A stretch of 64,000 nt of DNA from Pyxidicoccus xibeiensis (GTDB lineage Bacteria; Myxococcota; Myxococcia; Myxococcales; Myxococcaceae), in assembly GCF_024198175.1 (NCBI RefSeq), contig NZ_JAJVKV010000024.1, forward strand, positions 61,636 to 125,635, in the 5' to 3' direction. The position numbers were made by a program, and so were the translations under genes. Positions 35,100 to 42,451 of this stretch are shown piece by piece (positions within the stretch are counted from its first letter, which is position 1; every line of letters starts with the position of its first letter). The notes below the pieces were generated by a model. It was given only the letters and a program-made list of their open reading frames with translations. It was not told the origin of the DNA and ran no database searches.

Positions 35100-35987
35100 A
35101 TGTCGTTGCCCATTCCCTGCAGGACCTTCCTGGTGACGCCCGCGCTGGACCCGTCGCGCTTCGACAAGGCGGCGTCGGTCGGTGCCGATGTCGGGCTGCT
35201 CGACCTGGAGGACGGCGTGCCCGCGGCCCTCAAGTCCGAGGCACGCCAGCTCGCGATTGAACACCTCCACCGGTTCCGTCGCCTGCACGGCCCCATGGCC
35301 TTGCGCATCAACAGCCTGCGCACCGAGCACGGCCTGCGGGACGTCCTGGCCCTGCTGGAGGCCGGAGTCCAACCCGACGCCATCCTCCTGCCCAAGGTGG
35401 AGTCCGCCATGGAGCTGCAGCAGCTGGACGAGCTGCTCGGCACGCGCATCCCGGACGCGGTGCTGCTGGCCATCATCGAGACGCCACGCGGCGTGTCGGC
35501 GGTGGACAGCATCGCCAGCGCGACGCCGCGGCTCCACGGCCTCATCTTCGGCGCCGCGGACCTGTCGTCACAGATGGGGGTGCCGCTCACCTGGGAGCCC
35601 ATGCTGTACGCGCGCTCGCGCATCGCCATGGCGGCGCACCTCGCCGGGCTGTCCGCCATCGACTCGCCCTTCTTCGACCTGGAGGACCTCGCGGGCCTCG
35701 AGGAGGAGACGCGCCGCGCGCGCACGGTGGGCTTCACCGGGAAGATCGTCATCCACCCGGACCAGGTGGACACCATCCACGAGGCGCTGCGCCCCAGCGC
35801 CCTCATGGTGGACCACGCGCGCCGCGTGCTGGCCCAGGCGGATGACGGCAAGGGCGGCATCCACGTCGTGGGCGGCAACATGATTGGCCCGCCGCTGGTC
35901 GCCGCGGCGCGGCGCGTGCTGGCCAGCGTGCAGCTCGAAGCAGCGCCCGTCCCCCTGCGGACGCGGACCGGGAGTGGAGACACATGA
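35100..35987 (+). CDS. HpcH/HpaI aldolase / CitE-like lyase
   Basis: 295 residues with a TIM-barrel of the citrate lyase beta / malyl-CoA lyase type: RTFLVTPALDPSRFDKAAS, LLDLEDGVPAALKSEAR with metal ligand Glu/Asp residues, ILLPKVESAMEL, AIIETPRGV and GKIVIHPDQV. Such enzymes join or split 2-oxo acids and acyl-CoA. In this context it could add an acetyl- or malonyl-CoA unit to a 2-oxo acid, giving a 2-substituted malyl-CoA. GGAGG precedes the ATG at 35100, and its stop overlaps the MaoC start by 4 bp. Confidence 0.87.
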   Translation: MSLPIPCRTFLVTPALDPSRFDKAASVGADVGLLDLEDGVPAALKSEARQLAIEHLHRFRRLHGPMALRINSLRTEHGLRDVLALLEAGVQPDAILLPKVESAMELQQLDELLGTRIPDAVLLAIIETPRGVSAVDSIASATPRLHGLIFGAADLSSQMGVPLTWEPMLYARSRIAMAAHLAGLSAIDSPFFDLEDLAGLEEETRRARTVGFTGKIVIHPDQVDTIHEALRPSALMVDHARRVLAQADDGKGGIHVVGGNMIGPPLVAAARRVLASVQLEAAPVPLRTRTGSGDT

Positions 35988-36511
35988 AGAAGATGGTTAC
36001 CGCCCACAAGAAGGTGGGCAAGCAGCGCTACCGCGAGACGCACGGCCTGTACTTCGAGGACTTCGAGGTGGGCGACGTGTTCGAGCACCGGCCCGGACGC
36101 ACCCTCACGGACGTGGACAACATCTGGCAGTCGCTGCTGAGCCTCAACACGCACCCGCTCCACATCGACGCCGTCTACGCGGGCAAGACGGAGTGGAAGC
36201 AGCCGCTGATGTCCAGCCTGGTGACGCTGGCCATCGTGGGGGGCATGAGCCTCAACAGCACCAGCGCCAAGGGAGTGGCCAACCTGGGCTGGGACAAGAT
36301 CCGCCTCACCGCCCCGGTCTTCGTGGGTGACACCATCTACGCGGAGAGCCGCGTGCTCGCCAAGCGCATGTCGAAGTCGCGCAAGACGCAGGGCGTGGTC
36401 TCCGTGGAGACGAAGGGCGTGAAGGCGGACGGCACCGTCTTCATGACCTTCGAGCGCACCTTCCTCGTGCCGCTGCGCAAGCACAGCGTGGACGCCGATG
36501 CGAACTACTGA
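35984..36511 (+). CDS. MaoC-family (hot-dog) dehydratase
   Basis: 175 residues. The segment GLYFEDFEVGDVFEHRPGRT followed by NIWQSLLSLNTHPLHIDAVY is typical of mesaconyl/itaconyl-type MaoC hydratases, with the Asp and His of the hydratase motif. It would dehydrate the malyl-CoA-like product of the preceding aldolase to an unsaturated CoA ester. ATGA overlap with the aldolase and a 14-bp overlap with the reductase gene place it in one operon. Confidence 0.88.
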   Translation: MKKMVTAHKKVGKQRYRETHGLYFEDFEVGDVFEHRPGRTLTDVDNIWQSLLSLNTHPLHIDAVYAGKTEWKQPLMSSLVTLAIVGGMSLNSTSAKGVANLGWDKIRLTAPVFVGDTIYAESRVLAKRMSKSRKTQGVVSVETKGVKADGTVFMTFERTFLVPLRKHSVDADANY

Positions 36512-37499
36512 CGCGCCGATGCGAGCCGTGGTGCAGGAGTCCTTCGGCGGCCCCGAGGTGCTGCGCATCCGGGAGCTGCCGCGTCCGGTGCCGGGGCCCC
36601 GGCAGGTGCGCGTGCGGGTGCGCGCCTCCGCCCTCAACCGGGGTGACACGGTGCTGCGCAGCGGGGGCTTCCCCCTGCCACCCGGCGTCGTCTTCCCGAG
36701 CCTGGGCGTGGAGGTGGCGGGAGAGGTGGAGGCCTGTGGCGAGGAGGTGCGGGGCGTGGAGCCGGGCCAGCGCGTCTTCGGGCTGGTGGACGGCGGGGGC
36801 TACGCGGAGGCGTGCCTCATCGAGGAGGGGATGGCCATTCCCATGCCGGACGGCTGGTCCTTCGTGGAGGCCGCGGCCACGCCAGAGGCCTACTTCACGG
36901 CGCACGAGTCCCTGCTGGAGCTGGGCGGCCTGCGGGCGGGCCAGTCGGTGCTCATCCACGCGGGAGGCAGCGGCATCGGCACCGCGTGCATCCAGATTGC
37001 GCGCGCGGTGGGGGCGCGGGCGTTCTTCACCGTGAGCACCCAGGAGAAGCTGCGCGGGTGCCTGGCGCTGGGCGCGGAGGCCGGCGTGCTGCGCACGGAG
37101 CGGGACTTCGCCACGGAGCTGCGGGCCCTGACGGACGGGGCCGGGGTGGACGTGGTGGAGGACTTCGTCGGTGGCGCGGCGCTGGCGCGCAACCTGTCCA
37201 TCCTGAAGTTCGGCGGGTGCCAGCTGCTGGTGGGGCTGATGGACGGGCAGAGCGCGGACCTGGACATGCGGCAGGTGGTGCTGCGGCGGCTTCAGCTCAA
37301 GGGCATGGCCATCCGGCCGCTGCCGCTGGCGGAGAAGGTGGCCCTCACGCGGCGCTTCCGCGAGCGGTGGCTGCCGGAGCTGGTGGCCGGACGCGTGCGC
37401 GCCGTCGTCGACTCCACCTTCCCGATGGAGCGCGTCGCGGACGCGCACCGGCGGATGGAGTCCAACGCCAGCTTCGGGAAGATCGTCCTGGAGGTGTAG
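36498..37499 (+). CDS. Zinc-independent MDR oxidoreductase (quinone oxidoreductase-like)
   Basis: 333 residues of the medium-chain reductase family without the structural zinc cysteines. Family segments are MRAVVQESFGGPEVLRI, VRASALNRGDTVLRSGG, GVEVAGEVEACGEEV, and the nucleotide motif LIHAGGSGIGTACIQIARA. It likely reduces the C=C bond of the MaoC product with NADPH, as enoyl reductases of this family do. The start at 36498 overlaps the MaoC gene; an internal ATG at 36519 is an alternative. Last gene of the cluster on this strand. Confidence 0.85.
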   Translation: MRTTDAPMRAVVQESFGGPEVLRIRELPRPVPGPRQVRVRVRASALNRGDTVLRSGGFPLPPGVVFPSLGVEVAGEVEACGEEVRGVEPGQRVFGLVDGGGYAEACLIEEGMAIPMPDGWSFVEAAATPEAYFTAHESLLELGGLRAGQSVLIHAGGSGIGTACIQIARAVGARAFFTVSTQEKLRGCLALGAEAGVLRTERDFATELRALTDGAGVDVVEDFVGGAALARNLSILKFGGCQLLVGLMDGQSADLDMRQVVLRRLQLKGMAIRPLPLAEKVALTRRFRERWLPELVAGRVRAVVDSTFPMERVADAHRRMESNASFGKIVLEV

Positions 37500-37511
37500 G
37501 TGAGGCGGCCG

Positions 37512-38690
37512 TCAGGCGCTGACGGCGCGGCGGACTTCGAGCCGCTGCGCCGGCGCCTGAGGGGGGCCGCGCAGGAGCGCGTACGGGTCCAGCGCGTCGC
37601 CGCCGATGGTCTCCAGGGCCACGGGCGTGCCCAGGCCCAGGTGCTCCGCGTGCTTCAGCAGCAGCGCGGTGACGACCTGGTCCTCGAGCGCGTAGCCGGT
37701 GGAGTCGAACACCGTGCTCTTGTGGCGCCAGGCCTCGTAGCGGTCCGGGTGCTTCATCAGCGTGACGAGGTCCGGACCGATGAGCTCGGGGGCGAGCTGC
37801 TGGCACTCGCCCTCGACGCGCGCCTGCTCCAGGTAGTCGGGGCACACGAGGCTGCGCTCCAGGAGGGCGCGGGGCAGCTCCGTCTTGCCCGGCAGGTCCG
37901 AGCCCACCGCGTTGATGTGGACGTGGGGCTTCAGCTCATGGCCGGAGATGACGGGGCCGGCGCCCACGCCGACGGTGGTGGCCGTGCAGATGATGTCGGA
38001 GTGGGCTTCCACCTCGGCCAGCGTCGCGGGGCGCACGTCCAGGCCCAGGAAGGCCGCGCGGCTCGCGAAGGACTGCAGGGCCGCCGGGTTGGTGTCGTAG
38101 GCCAGCACCTGCTTCAGCGGGAAGAGGCGGCTGATGGCGTGCAGCTGCGTGACGGCCTGGGCTCCGGCGCCCACCAGGCCCAGCACGGTGCTCCGGGGCG
38201 AGGCGAGGCAGCGGGTGGCCACCGCGGAGGCCGCGCCCGTGCGCAGCGCCGTGGCGAAGACGCCGTCCATCAGGGCCAGCAGGTGGCCCGTCCGCACGTC
38301 ATACAGGCTGTTGGTGGCGATGATGGTGGGGAGCGCCTGCTGGTCGGGGTTGAGGGGGCTGTAGCCCACCATCTTCACCGTCACGGTGTGGCCGCGGTGC
38401 ATGACGGGCATCCACTCGAGCACGCCGGGCTGGACGGGGTGGTCCAGCAGGAAGCCCTCGCGCTTGCGCACCTCGGTGGTGCTCGCGTCGTAGGTGCGCA
38501 GGGCCTCGGCCAGTGCGTGGATGAGCTCGTCCATGAGTGCATCCAGACCCATGGCGTCTACGATGGCGCGCAGGTCGGACTGCGTGACCAGCAGCGTCCG
38601 CGTCGCGTCGGTCTTCACTTTGGAGTCGCTCCCGGTTGATTCGCCTTTTTCGAGACTATCACGCGGTGCCCCGGGAAGCGTGAAACTCAT
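37512..38690 (-). CDS. Ornithine cyclodeaminase/mu-crystallin family protein
   Basis: 392 residues from the ATG at 38690; an ATG at 38714 is possible. The fold is shown by VTVKMVGYSPLNPDQQALPT, LLALMDGVFATALRTGAASA, the NAD-binding GLVGAGAQAVTQLHAI and VHINAVGSDLPGKTELP. Members cyclise ornithine to proline or reduce ketimines/imino acids with NAD(P)H. It converges on the MDR gene with 12 bp between stops, so it may be part of the cluster (for example supplying or reducing an amine), or may only be a neighbour. No clear Shine-Dalgarno site precedes either start. Confidence 0.82.
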   Translation of the reverse strand: MSFTLPGAPRDSLEKGESTGSDSKVKTDATRTLLVTQSDLRAIVDAMGLDALMDELIHALAEALRTYDASTTEVRKREGFLLDHPVQPGVLEWMPVMHRGHTVTVKMVGYSPLNPDQQALPTIIATNSLYDVRTGHLLALMDGVFATALRTGAASAVATRCLASPRSTVLGLVGAGAQAVTQLHAISRLFPLKQVLAYDTNPAALQSFASRAAFLGLDVRPATLAEVEAHSDIICTATTVGVGAGPVISGHELKPHVHINAVGSDLPGKTELPRALLERSLVCPDYLEQARVEGECQQLAPELIGPDLVTLMKHPDRYEAWRHKSTVFDSTGYALEDQVVTALLLKHAEHLGLGTPVALETIGGDALDPYALLRGPPQAPAQRLEVRRAVSA

Positions 38691-38817
38691 GTTGATACCG
38701 TGAGACTGAAACATCTGGACAAGTATGGGGTGGTGGGCGGGGGCCCGCCCGCCTGGCTGCTCCGCATCCCAGAGCGGGCTGTCCGCGCGCCGCCGCGCTC
38801 CTTATCTAGAAGACGGC

Positions 38818-39888
38818 ATGCTGACTCCGCCTTCTCACCCTGGCTTGCCGATGCGCGAGAAGCATCCCGCCCAGCAGGGAGATGGGCGAGGACGGCTGCC
38901 TCCGCACCGCGAGCGGCTCCTGCAGGCACGCATCAAGGACCTGGCGCTCCGCCTCGCGGGCACGCAGCTGGAGCGGCAGATTGCCCAGCTGCACGCGGAG
39001 CTGGAGGCGCGCGGCATCTCCTTCAAGCCGCAGTGCTACCTGTCCGACGAGTGGGGCTGCCCCTCCGGCGTCCCCGTCATCGGCGTCCCGTTCTACCTGG
39101 CGGACGCCGACCTGCACTCCATCGAGGAGGAGCTCGGAGGCGGCGCGGAGACGGAGGCGGAGATTCTCATGTACCTCCGCCACGAGGCCGGCCACGCCTT
39201 CAACTACGCGTACCGCCTCTACGACACGGACGAGTGGCGGAAGGTCTTCGGCGACTACTCGCGCCCCTACCGTGACGACTACAAGGCGCGGCCCTTCTCG
39301 CGGCGCTACGTCCACCACATCTCAGGCTGGTACGCGCAGAAACACCCGGACGAGGACTTCGCGGAGACGTTCGCCGTGTGGCTCACCCCCGGCGGCGACT
39401 GGCGCAAGCGCTACCAGGGCTGGGGCGCACTGAAGAAGCTTCAATACGTGGAGGACATCGTCGCGCGGCTGGGCCGCGAGCCGCCGCCCGTCCAGCTCTC
39501 CACGCCGGACCTGACCACCGAGGAGATGGAGGGCACCGTCCTGGACCACTACCGCCAGCGCGAGCTGGACGAGAAGGTGGACCTGGAGCTGCGGGATGCC
39601 TTCGACCAGTCGCTGGAGGACATCTTCTATGGCCCGGGAGAAGCCTCCGCGCGCGCGGAGACGCTCGTCCGCGCCGAGCGCCAGCGCCTGCTCTCGACGG
39701 TGGCCGACTACACCGGCGTGAGCCGCAGCGTGGTGCGGGCGCTGCTGGACCACCTCGCCGAGCGCGCCGCAACGCTGGGCCTCACGCTCCATCCGGACGA
39801 CAGCCGCGAGGCCGCCGTCCGCATCGCCTCGCTGGTGACGGCGCTGGCGATGAACCACCTCTACACAGACCGCTTCTACGAGGAATGA
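38818..39888 (+). CDS. Putative zinc-binding metallopeptidase (HEXXH)
   Basis: 356 residues. The core is YLRHEAGHAFNYAYRLYDTD, with HEXXH ligands, and FAETFAVWLTPGGDWRKRYQ downstream, which probably supplies the third ligand Glu. The N-terminal part (LLQARIKDLALRLAGTQLER) is helical. The protein lacks a signal peptide, so it acts in the cytoplasm. It resembles the putative zinc-binding metallopeptidase group of unknown substrate. Its stop codon overlaps the ATP-grasp gene start by 4 bp, indicating a joint task. It lies just beyond the NRPS cluster and could be a resistance target, which is speculation. Confidence 0.8.
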   Translation: MLTPPSHPGLPMREKHPAQQGDGRGRLPPHRERLLQARIKDLALRLAGTQLERQIAQLHAELEARGISFKPQCYLSDEWGCPSGVPVIGVPFYLADADLHSIEEELGGGAETEAEILMYLRHEAGHAFNYAYRLYDTDEWRKVFGDYSRPYRDDYKARPFSRRYVHHISGWYAQKHPDEDFAETFAVWLTPGGDWRKRYQGWGALKKLQYVEDIVARLGREPPPVQLSTPDLTTEEMEGTVLDHYRQRELDEKVDLELRDAFDQSLEDIFYGPGEASARAETLVRAERQRLLSTVADYTGVSRSVVRALLDHLAERAATLGLTLHPDDSREAAVRIASLVTALAMNHLYTDRFYEE

Positions 39889-40916
39889 CCATGACGGTTG
39901 GCTCCCTGCGCATCGCGGTCCTCCACTACCAGCCCAAGGGCGAGCCGCCCGACTCCGTCGTGGGCCAGGTGCGCGCCGCCCTCGAGGAGGGTGGCCACAC
40001 GACGGTGGACCTCGCCGTGGACGAGAGCGTCACCGACCTGCTGCGCAAGGTGACCTCGAGCGGCGCGGACCTCGTCTTCAACATCTGCGAGACGTTCGCC
40101 GAGGACTACCGGCTGGAAGTCAACGTGGCCGCGGTGCTGGAGCTGGCGCGCGTGCCCTTCACGGGCTCGGGCACCGCCGGCCTGCTGCTCGCGCAGGACA
40201 AGATCCTCGCCAAGCAGCTCCTCCAGTTCCACTCCGTGCTCACGCCGCGCTTCGCGATGTTCGACGGCGACTCCTTCCAGACGAAGGGCGACCTGAAGTT
40301 CCCGCTCGTCGTGAAGCCGGCCCGCTCGGACGCCTCCATGGGCCTGGGCGTGGAGAAGGACCTGGAGGGGCTGGCGCGTCGCGTGCGGCTGATTCGCGAG
40401 GAGTACGACGACGAGGCGCTGGCGGAGGAGTTCATCGAGGGGCGGGAGATCTACGTGGGCGTGCTCGGGGACCACGCCGCGCCGGAGGTGCTGCCGCCGG
40501 TGGAGCTGGACTTCGGGAAGAAGTGGAGCCGCAAGCGGATGAAGATCGCCAACCGGGAGGTGAAGTTCGGCCCGGAGACGGCGGGCAGCCCCAGGCTGGT
40601 GATGCCCCATGACCTGTCCGACGAGCTGCGCGGCCGCATCGAGCGCGCGGCCGTGACGGCCTTCCGGGCCCTCAAGCTGCGCGACTACGCGCGCATCGAC
40701 TTCCGCGTGTCCAGCCACACCAACGAGCCGTACCTCCTGGAGGCGAACCCGAACCCCTACCTGGAGGCGCAGTGCGAGGTGGCCATGGGCGCGCGCGAGC
40801 GGGGCCTGTCCTACGCGGCGCTCGTGCAGCGCATCGTGGCGGTGGCTGCCCGCCGTCACGGCCTGCATTCGGGCGGGAAGGCCACCCCCGCGCCCCAGCC
40901 CGTGCCCGTGCACTGA
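39885..40916 (+). CDS. ATP-grasp ligase, D-alanine-D-alanine ligase-like
   Basis: 343 residues. ATP-grasp marks are FPLVVKPARSDASMGLGVEK (glycine-rich loop and Lys), the acidic EEFIEGREIYVGVLGD and the C-terminal metal-binding LLEANPNPYLEAQCEVA. The N-terminal domain has HYQPKGEPPD and NICETFAEDYRLEVNVAAVL, similar to D-Ala-D-Ala ligases. It forms an amide or ester bond between a carboxylate and an amine/hydroxyl with ATP. It is not the housekeeping Ddl, judging by divergent substrate loops. ATGA overlap couples it to the metallopeptidase. Confidence 0.83.
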   Translation: MTMTVGSLRIAVLHYQPKGEPPDSVVGQVRAALEEGGHTTVDLAVDESVTDLLRKVTSSGADLVFNICETFAEDYRLEVNVAAVLELARVPFTGSGTAGLLLAQDKILAKQLLQFHSVLTPRFAMFDGDSFQTKGDLKFPLVVKPARSDASMGLGVEKDLEGLARRVRLIREEYDDEALAEEFIEGREIYVGVLGDHAAPEVLPPVELDFGKKWSRKRMKIANREVKFGPETAGSPRLVMPHDLSDELRGRIERAAVTAFRALKLRDYARIDFRVSSHTNEPYLLEANPNPYLEAQCEVAMGARERGLSYAALVQRIVAVAARRHGLHSGGKATPAPQPVPVH

Positions 40917-40987
40917 GGAAGTTGAAGAGGGCAGGGCAGGGCGTTATAGCCGCACCCGTCCGGGTGTTCATGACGAGCGCGCCGGGC

Positions 40988-41028
40988 CCGGACGAGGTGC
41001 GCCGTACCCGGTCAGGACAAGACGACGC
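40988..41028 (+). ncRNA. Guanidine-III (ykkC-III) riboswitch
   Basis: The 41-nt stretch starts CCGGACGAGGTGCGCCGTAC and continues with CCGGTCAGGACAAGACGACG, which agrees almost base for base with the guanidine-III aptamer consensus as I recall it, differing at about one position near the 3' end. The motif folds as a compact pseudoknot that binds guanidinium and exposes the downstream ribosome site. It lies 20 bp upstream of a SugE/Gdx gene whose ribosome site (GGGAG) directly follows, the usual arrangement. Confidence 0.93.
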
Positions 41029-41048
41029 ATTCACGGGAGTCGTTCGTC

Positions 41049-41378
41049 ATGGCGTGGGTCCTGCTGGTTGTCGCCGGGCTGCTCGAGGTCTGCTGGGCCA
41101 TCGGGCTGAAGTACACCGAGGGCTTCACCCGCCCCATCCCGAGCCTCCTCACCGGAGGCGCCATCGTCGCCAGCATGGTGCTGCTGGGCATCGCCGCGAA
41201 GACGCTGCCCATCGGCACCGCCTATGCGGTGTGGGTCGGCATCGGGGCCCTGGGCGCGGCCGTGCTGGGGATGGTGCTCTTCCACGAGCCCGCCACGCCG
41301 CTGCGCATCTTCTTCCTGTCGCTGCTCCTCGTCGCCATCGTCGGCCTGAAGGCCACCAGCGGCGGCGCGGAGCACTGA
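41049..41378 (+). CDS. gdx: SMR-family guanidinium exporter (Gdx, formerly SugE)
   Basis: 109 residues and four transmembrane helices. The first helix has GLLEVCWAIGLKYTEGFTRP, the Gdx/SugE signature with the conserved Glu, Trp and Lys-Tyr-Thr. The third has GTAYAVWVGIGALGAAVLGM and the last LRIFFLSLLLVAIVGLKATS. It exports guanidinium in exchange for protons. The guanidine-III riboswitch upstream and a rho-independent terminator directly downstream make this a complete single-gene unit. Confidence 0.93.
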   Translation: MAWVLLVVAGLLEVCWAIGLKYTEGFTRPIPSLLTGGAIVASMVLLGIAAKTLPIGTAYAVWVGIGALGAAVLGMVLFHEPATPLRIFFLSLLLVAIVGLKATSGGAEH

Positions 41379-41387
41379 CGGAAGTCG

Positions 41388-41409
41388 CCTCCGGAGCCGG
41401 AGGTTTTTT
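41388..41409 (+). terminator. Rho-independent terminator of gdx
   Basis: CCTCC and GGAGG pair around a GGAGCC loop (stem extendable by two G-C pairs), followed by TTTTTT. It begins 9 bp after the gdx stop codon. Confidence 0.88.
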
Positions 41410-41486
41410 CAGCCCGGGAGCCCTCATTTTCTACTGCCTGGCAACGAGCCCCGGCTCCAACAGTCCGATTTCTCTCAGAGGCGGAT

Positions 41487-41502
41487 TGGCACGCGAACTG
41501 CT
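41487..41502 (+). promoter_or_regulatory. Sigma-54-type promoter
   Basis: TGGCACGCGAACTGCT agrees with the -24/-12 consensus TGGCACG-N4-TTGCA at 10 of the 12 defined positions, including both invariant GG and GC. Transcription would start near 41513, only about 7 nt before the ATG of the following small gene. No enhancer site was identified. Confidence 0.6.
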
Positions 41503-41519
41503 TTGGGCAGCAACCGCGA

Positions 41520-41837
41520 ATGAAGTCTCCGAGGAACATCCACCGGCCGTACACCGTCGAGATCGTGGCTGAGGCCTGGGGTCAGGTCGCACACCTTCCG
41601 ACGAACACCTACCGTGCCCTCCAGGCACGGCTGGAGCTGGTGGCCGCGCAGGCGCAATCCTCCGGGGAGGGCATCCTGTCGGACACGCCCAGCTTCCAGG
41701 TGGAGGGGCTGACCGTCCACTACGCGGTGGACTCGCGGCGCCGGCTCATCCAGCTGCTGGAGGTCTCCCGCGAGCGGAGCCGCCCGCCCGCGAGCACCTC
41801 CAGCGCAACGGAAGAGCCGACGTCGCGCGGAAGCTGA
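41520..41837 (+). CDS. Small RelE/ParE-like protein
   Basis: 105 residues. The pattern YTVEIVAEAWGQVAHLPTNT, the helix YRALQARLELVAAQA and the beta strands QVEGLTVHYAVDSRRRLIQL resemble the RelE/ParE toxin fold, but the catalytic set is not evident and no antitoxin gene is adjacent. The last 25 residues are low-complexity. No good ribosome site precedes the ATG, which fits the nearly leaderless transcript predicted from the sigma-54-type promoter 18 bp upstream. A regulator with a RelE-like fold is also possible. Confidence 0.55.
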   Translation: MKSPRNIHRPYTVEIVAEAWGQVAHLPTNTYRALQARLELVAAQAQSSGEGILSDTPSFQVEGLTVHYAVDSRRRLIQLLEVSRERSRPPASTSSATEEPTSRGS

Positions 41838-41848
41838 AGCTCAGGCCC

Positions 41849-42223
41849 TCAGGCCGCGGGCCGTGGGGCGAACTCTCCCACGACGTTCATCAGCCGGCCC
41901 AGGTCCAGCGGCTTGGGAAGCACCGCCCGGAGGGGCATGCCGTCCGGGAGGTTGCGGCGGCCCGTCACGGCCACCACCGTCACGCCTTCCAGGGCGTCCT
42001 GCAGCTGCAGGAGGCGCATCAGCTCCTCGCCTCCCATCACCGGCATCATCCAGTCCAGCAGCACCACGCACGGGCGTGGCAGCTGGCTGAGCGCCAGCAG
42101 GGCCTCGCGCCCGTTGGCGGCGGAGGAGACCTGGTGTCCCTTCGCCCTCAAGTACTCCGTGAGGCTGTCCCGCGTGTCCTCGTTGTCTTCGACCACCAGA
42201 ATGTGAACGCACCTGAGACTCAT
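41849..42223 (-). CDS. Single-domain response regulator (CheY-like receiver)
   Basis: 124 residues, all one receiver domain: VHILVVEDNEDTRDSLTEYL with the acidic pocket, VVLLDWMMPVMGGEEL with the phospho-acceptor Asp, VVAVTGRR with the switch Thr, and LPKPLDLGRLM with the conserved Lys. There is no output domain, so it signals by protein contact. The start at 42221-42223 (MSLRCVHILVV) is preferred; longer in-frame codons upstream look like leader. No kinase gene is adjacent. The 228 bp upstream to the hydrolase gene hold no recognisable feature. Confidence 0.88.
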   Translation of the reverse strand: MSLRCVHILVVEDNEDTRDSLTEYLRAKGHQVSSAANGREALLALSQLPRPCVVLLDWMMPVMGGEELMRLLQLQDALEGVTVVAVTGRRNLPDGMPLRAVLPKPLDLGRLMNVVGEFAPRPAA

Positions 42224-42451
42224 GATTGGCCGGAGCACGGCACGGCCCGCGCCCCATCTCCTCTCCCCCACCCCGACGCCCCCGACTGCCGCGAATTTAG
42301 GGAGGGCATTTCAAGAGGCGAGCCACGGCCACGCGGCCTCGGTCCTCCCGCCGCATGGCAGGCGGACGAGCACGGCCAGGCGGCGGCGCGTGCATGACCG
42401 CTGGCTCCCGCAAGGCCCGGCACGCGCCTTTTCCGGTGGGCACTTCCTTCT

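Noticed and set aside
33719..36649. 976-codon antisense frame across the AONS, aldolase and MaoC genes
   Set aside because: Spans several real genes and their junctions; composition is that of a shadow frame.
38736..38751. GC-rich stem GGGCGGG/CCCGCCC as a terminator
   Set aside because: It lies upstream of both divergent genes, where a terminator makes no sense; probably chance in GC-rich DNA.
40960..40975. Hairpin CACCC/GGGTG upstream of gdx as a guanidine-II (mini-ykkC) half
   Set aside because: The loop is not ACGR, and the guanidine-III match further down explains the regulation.
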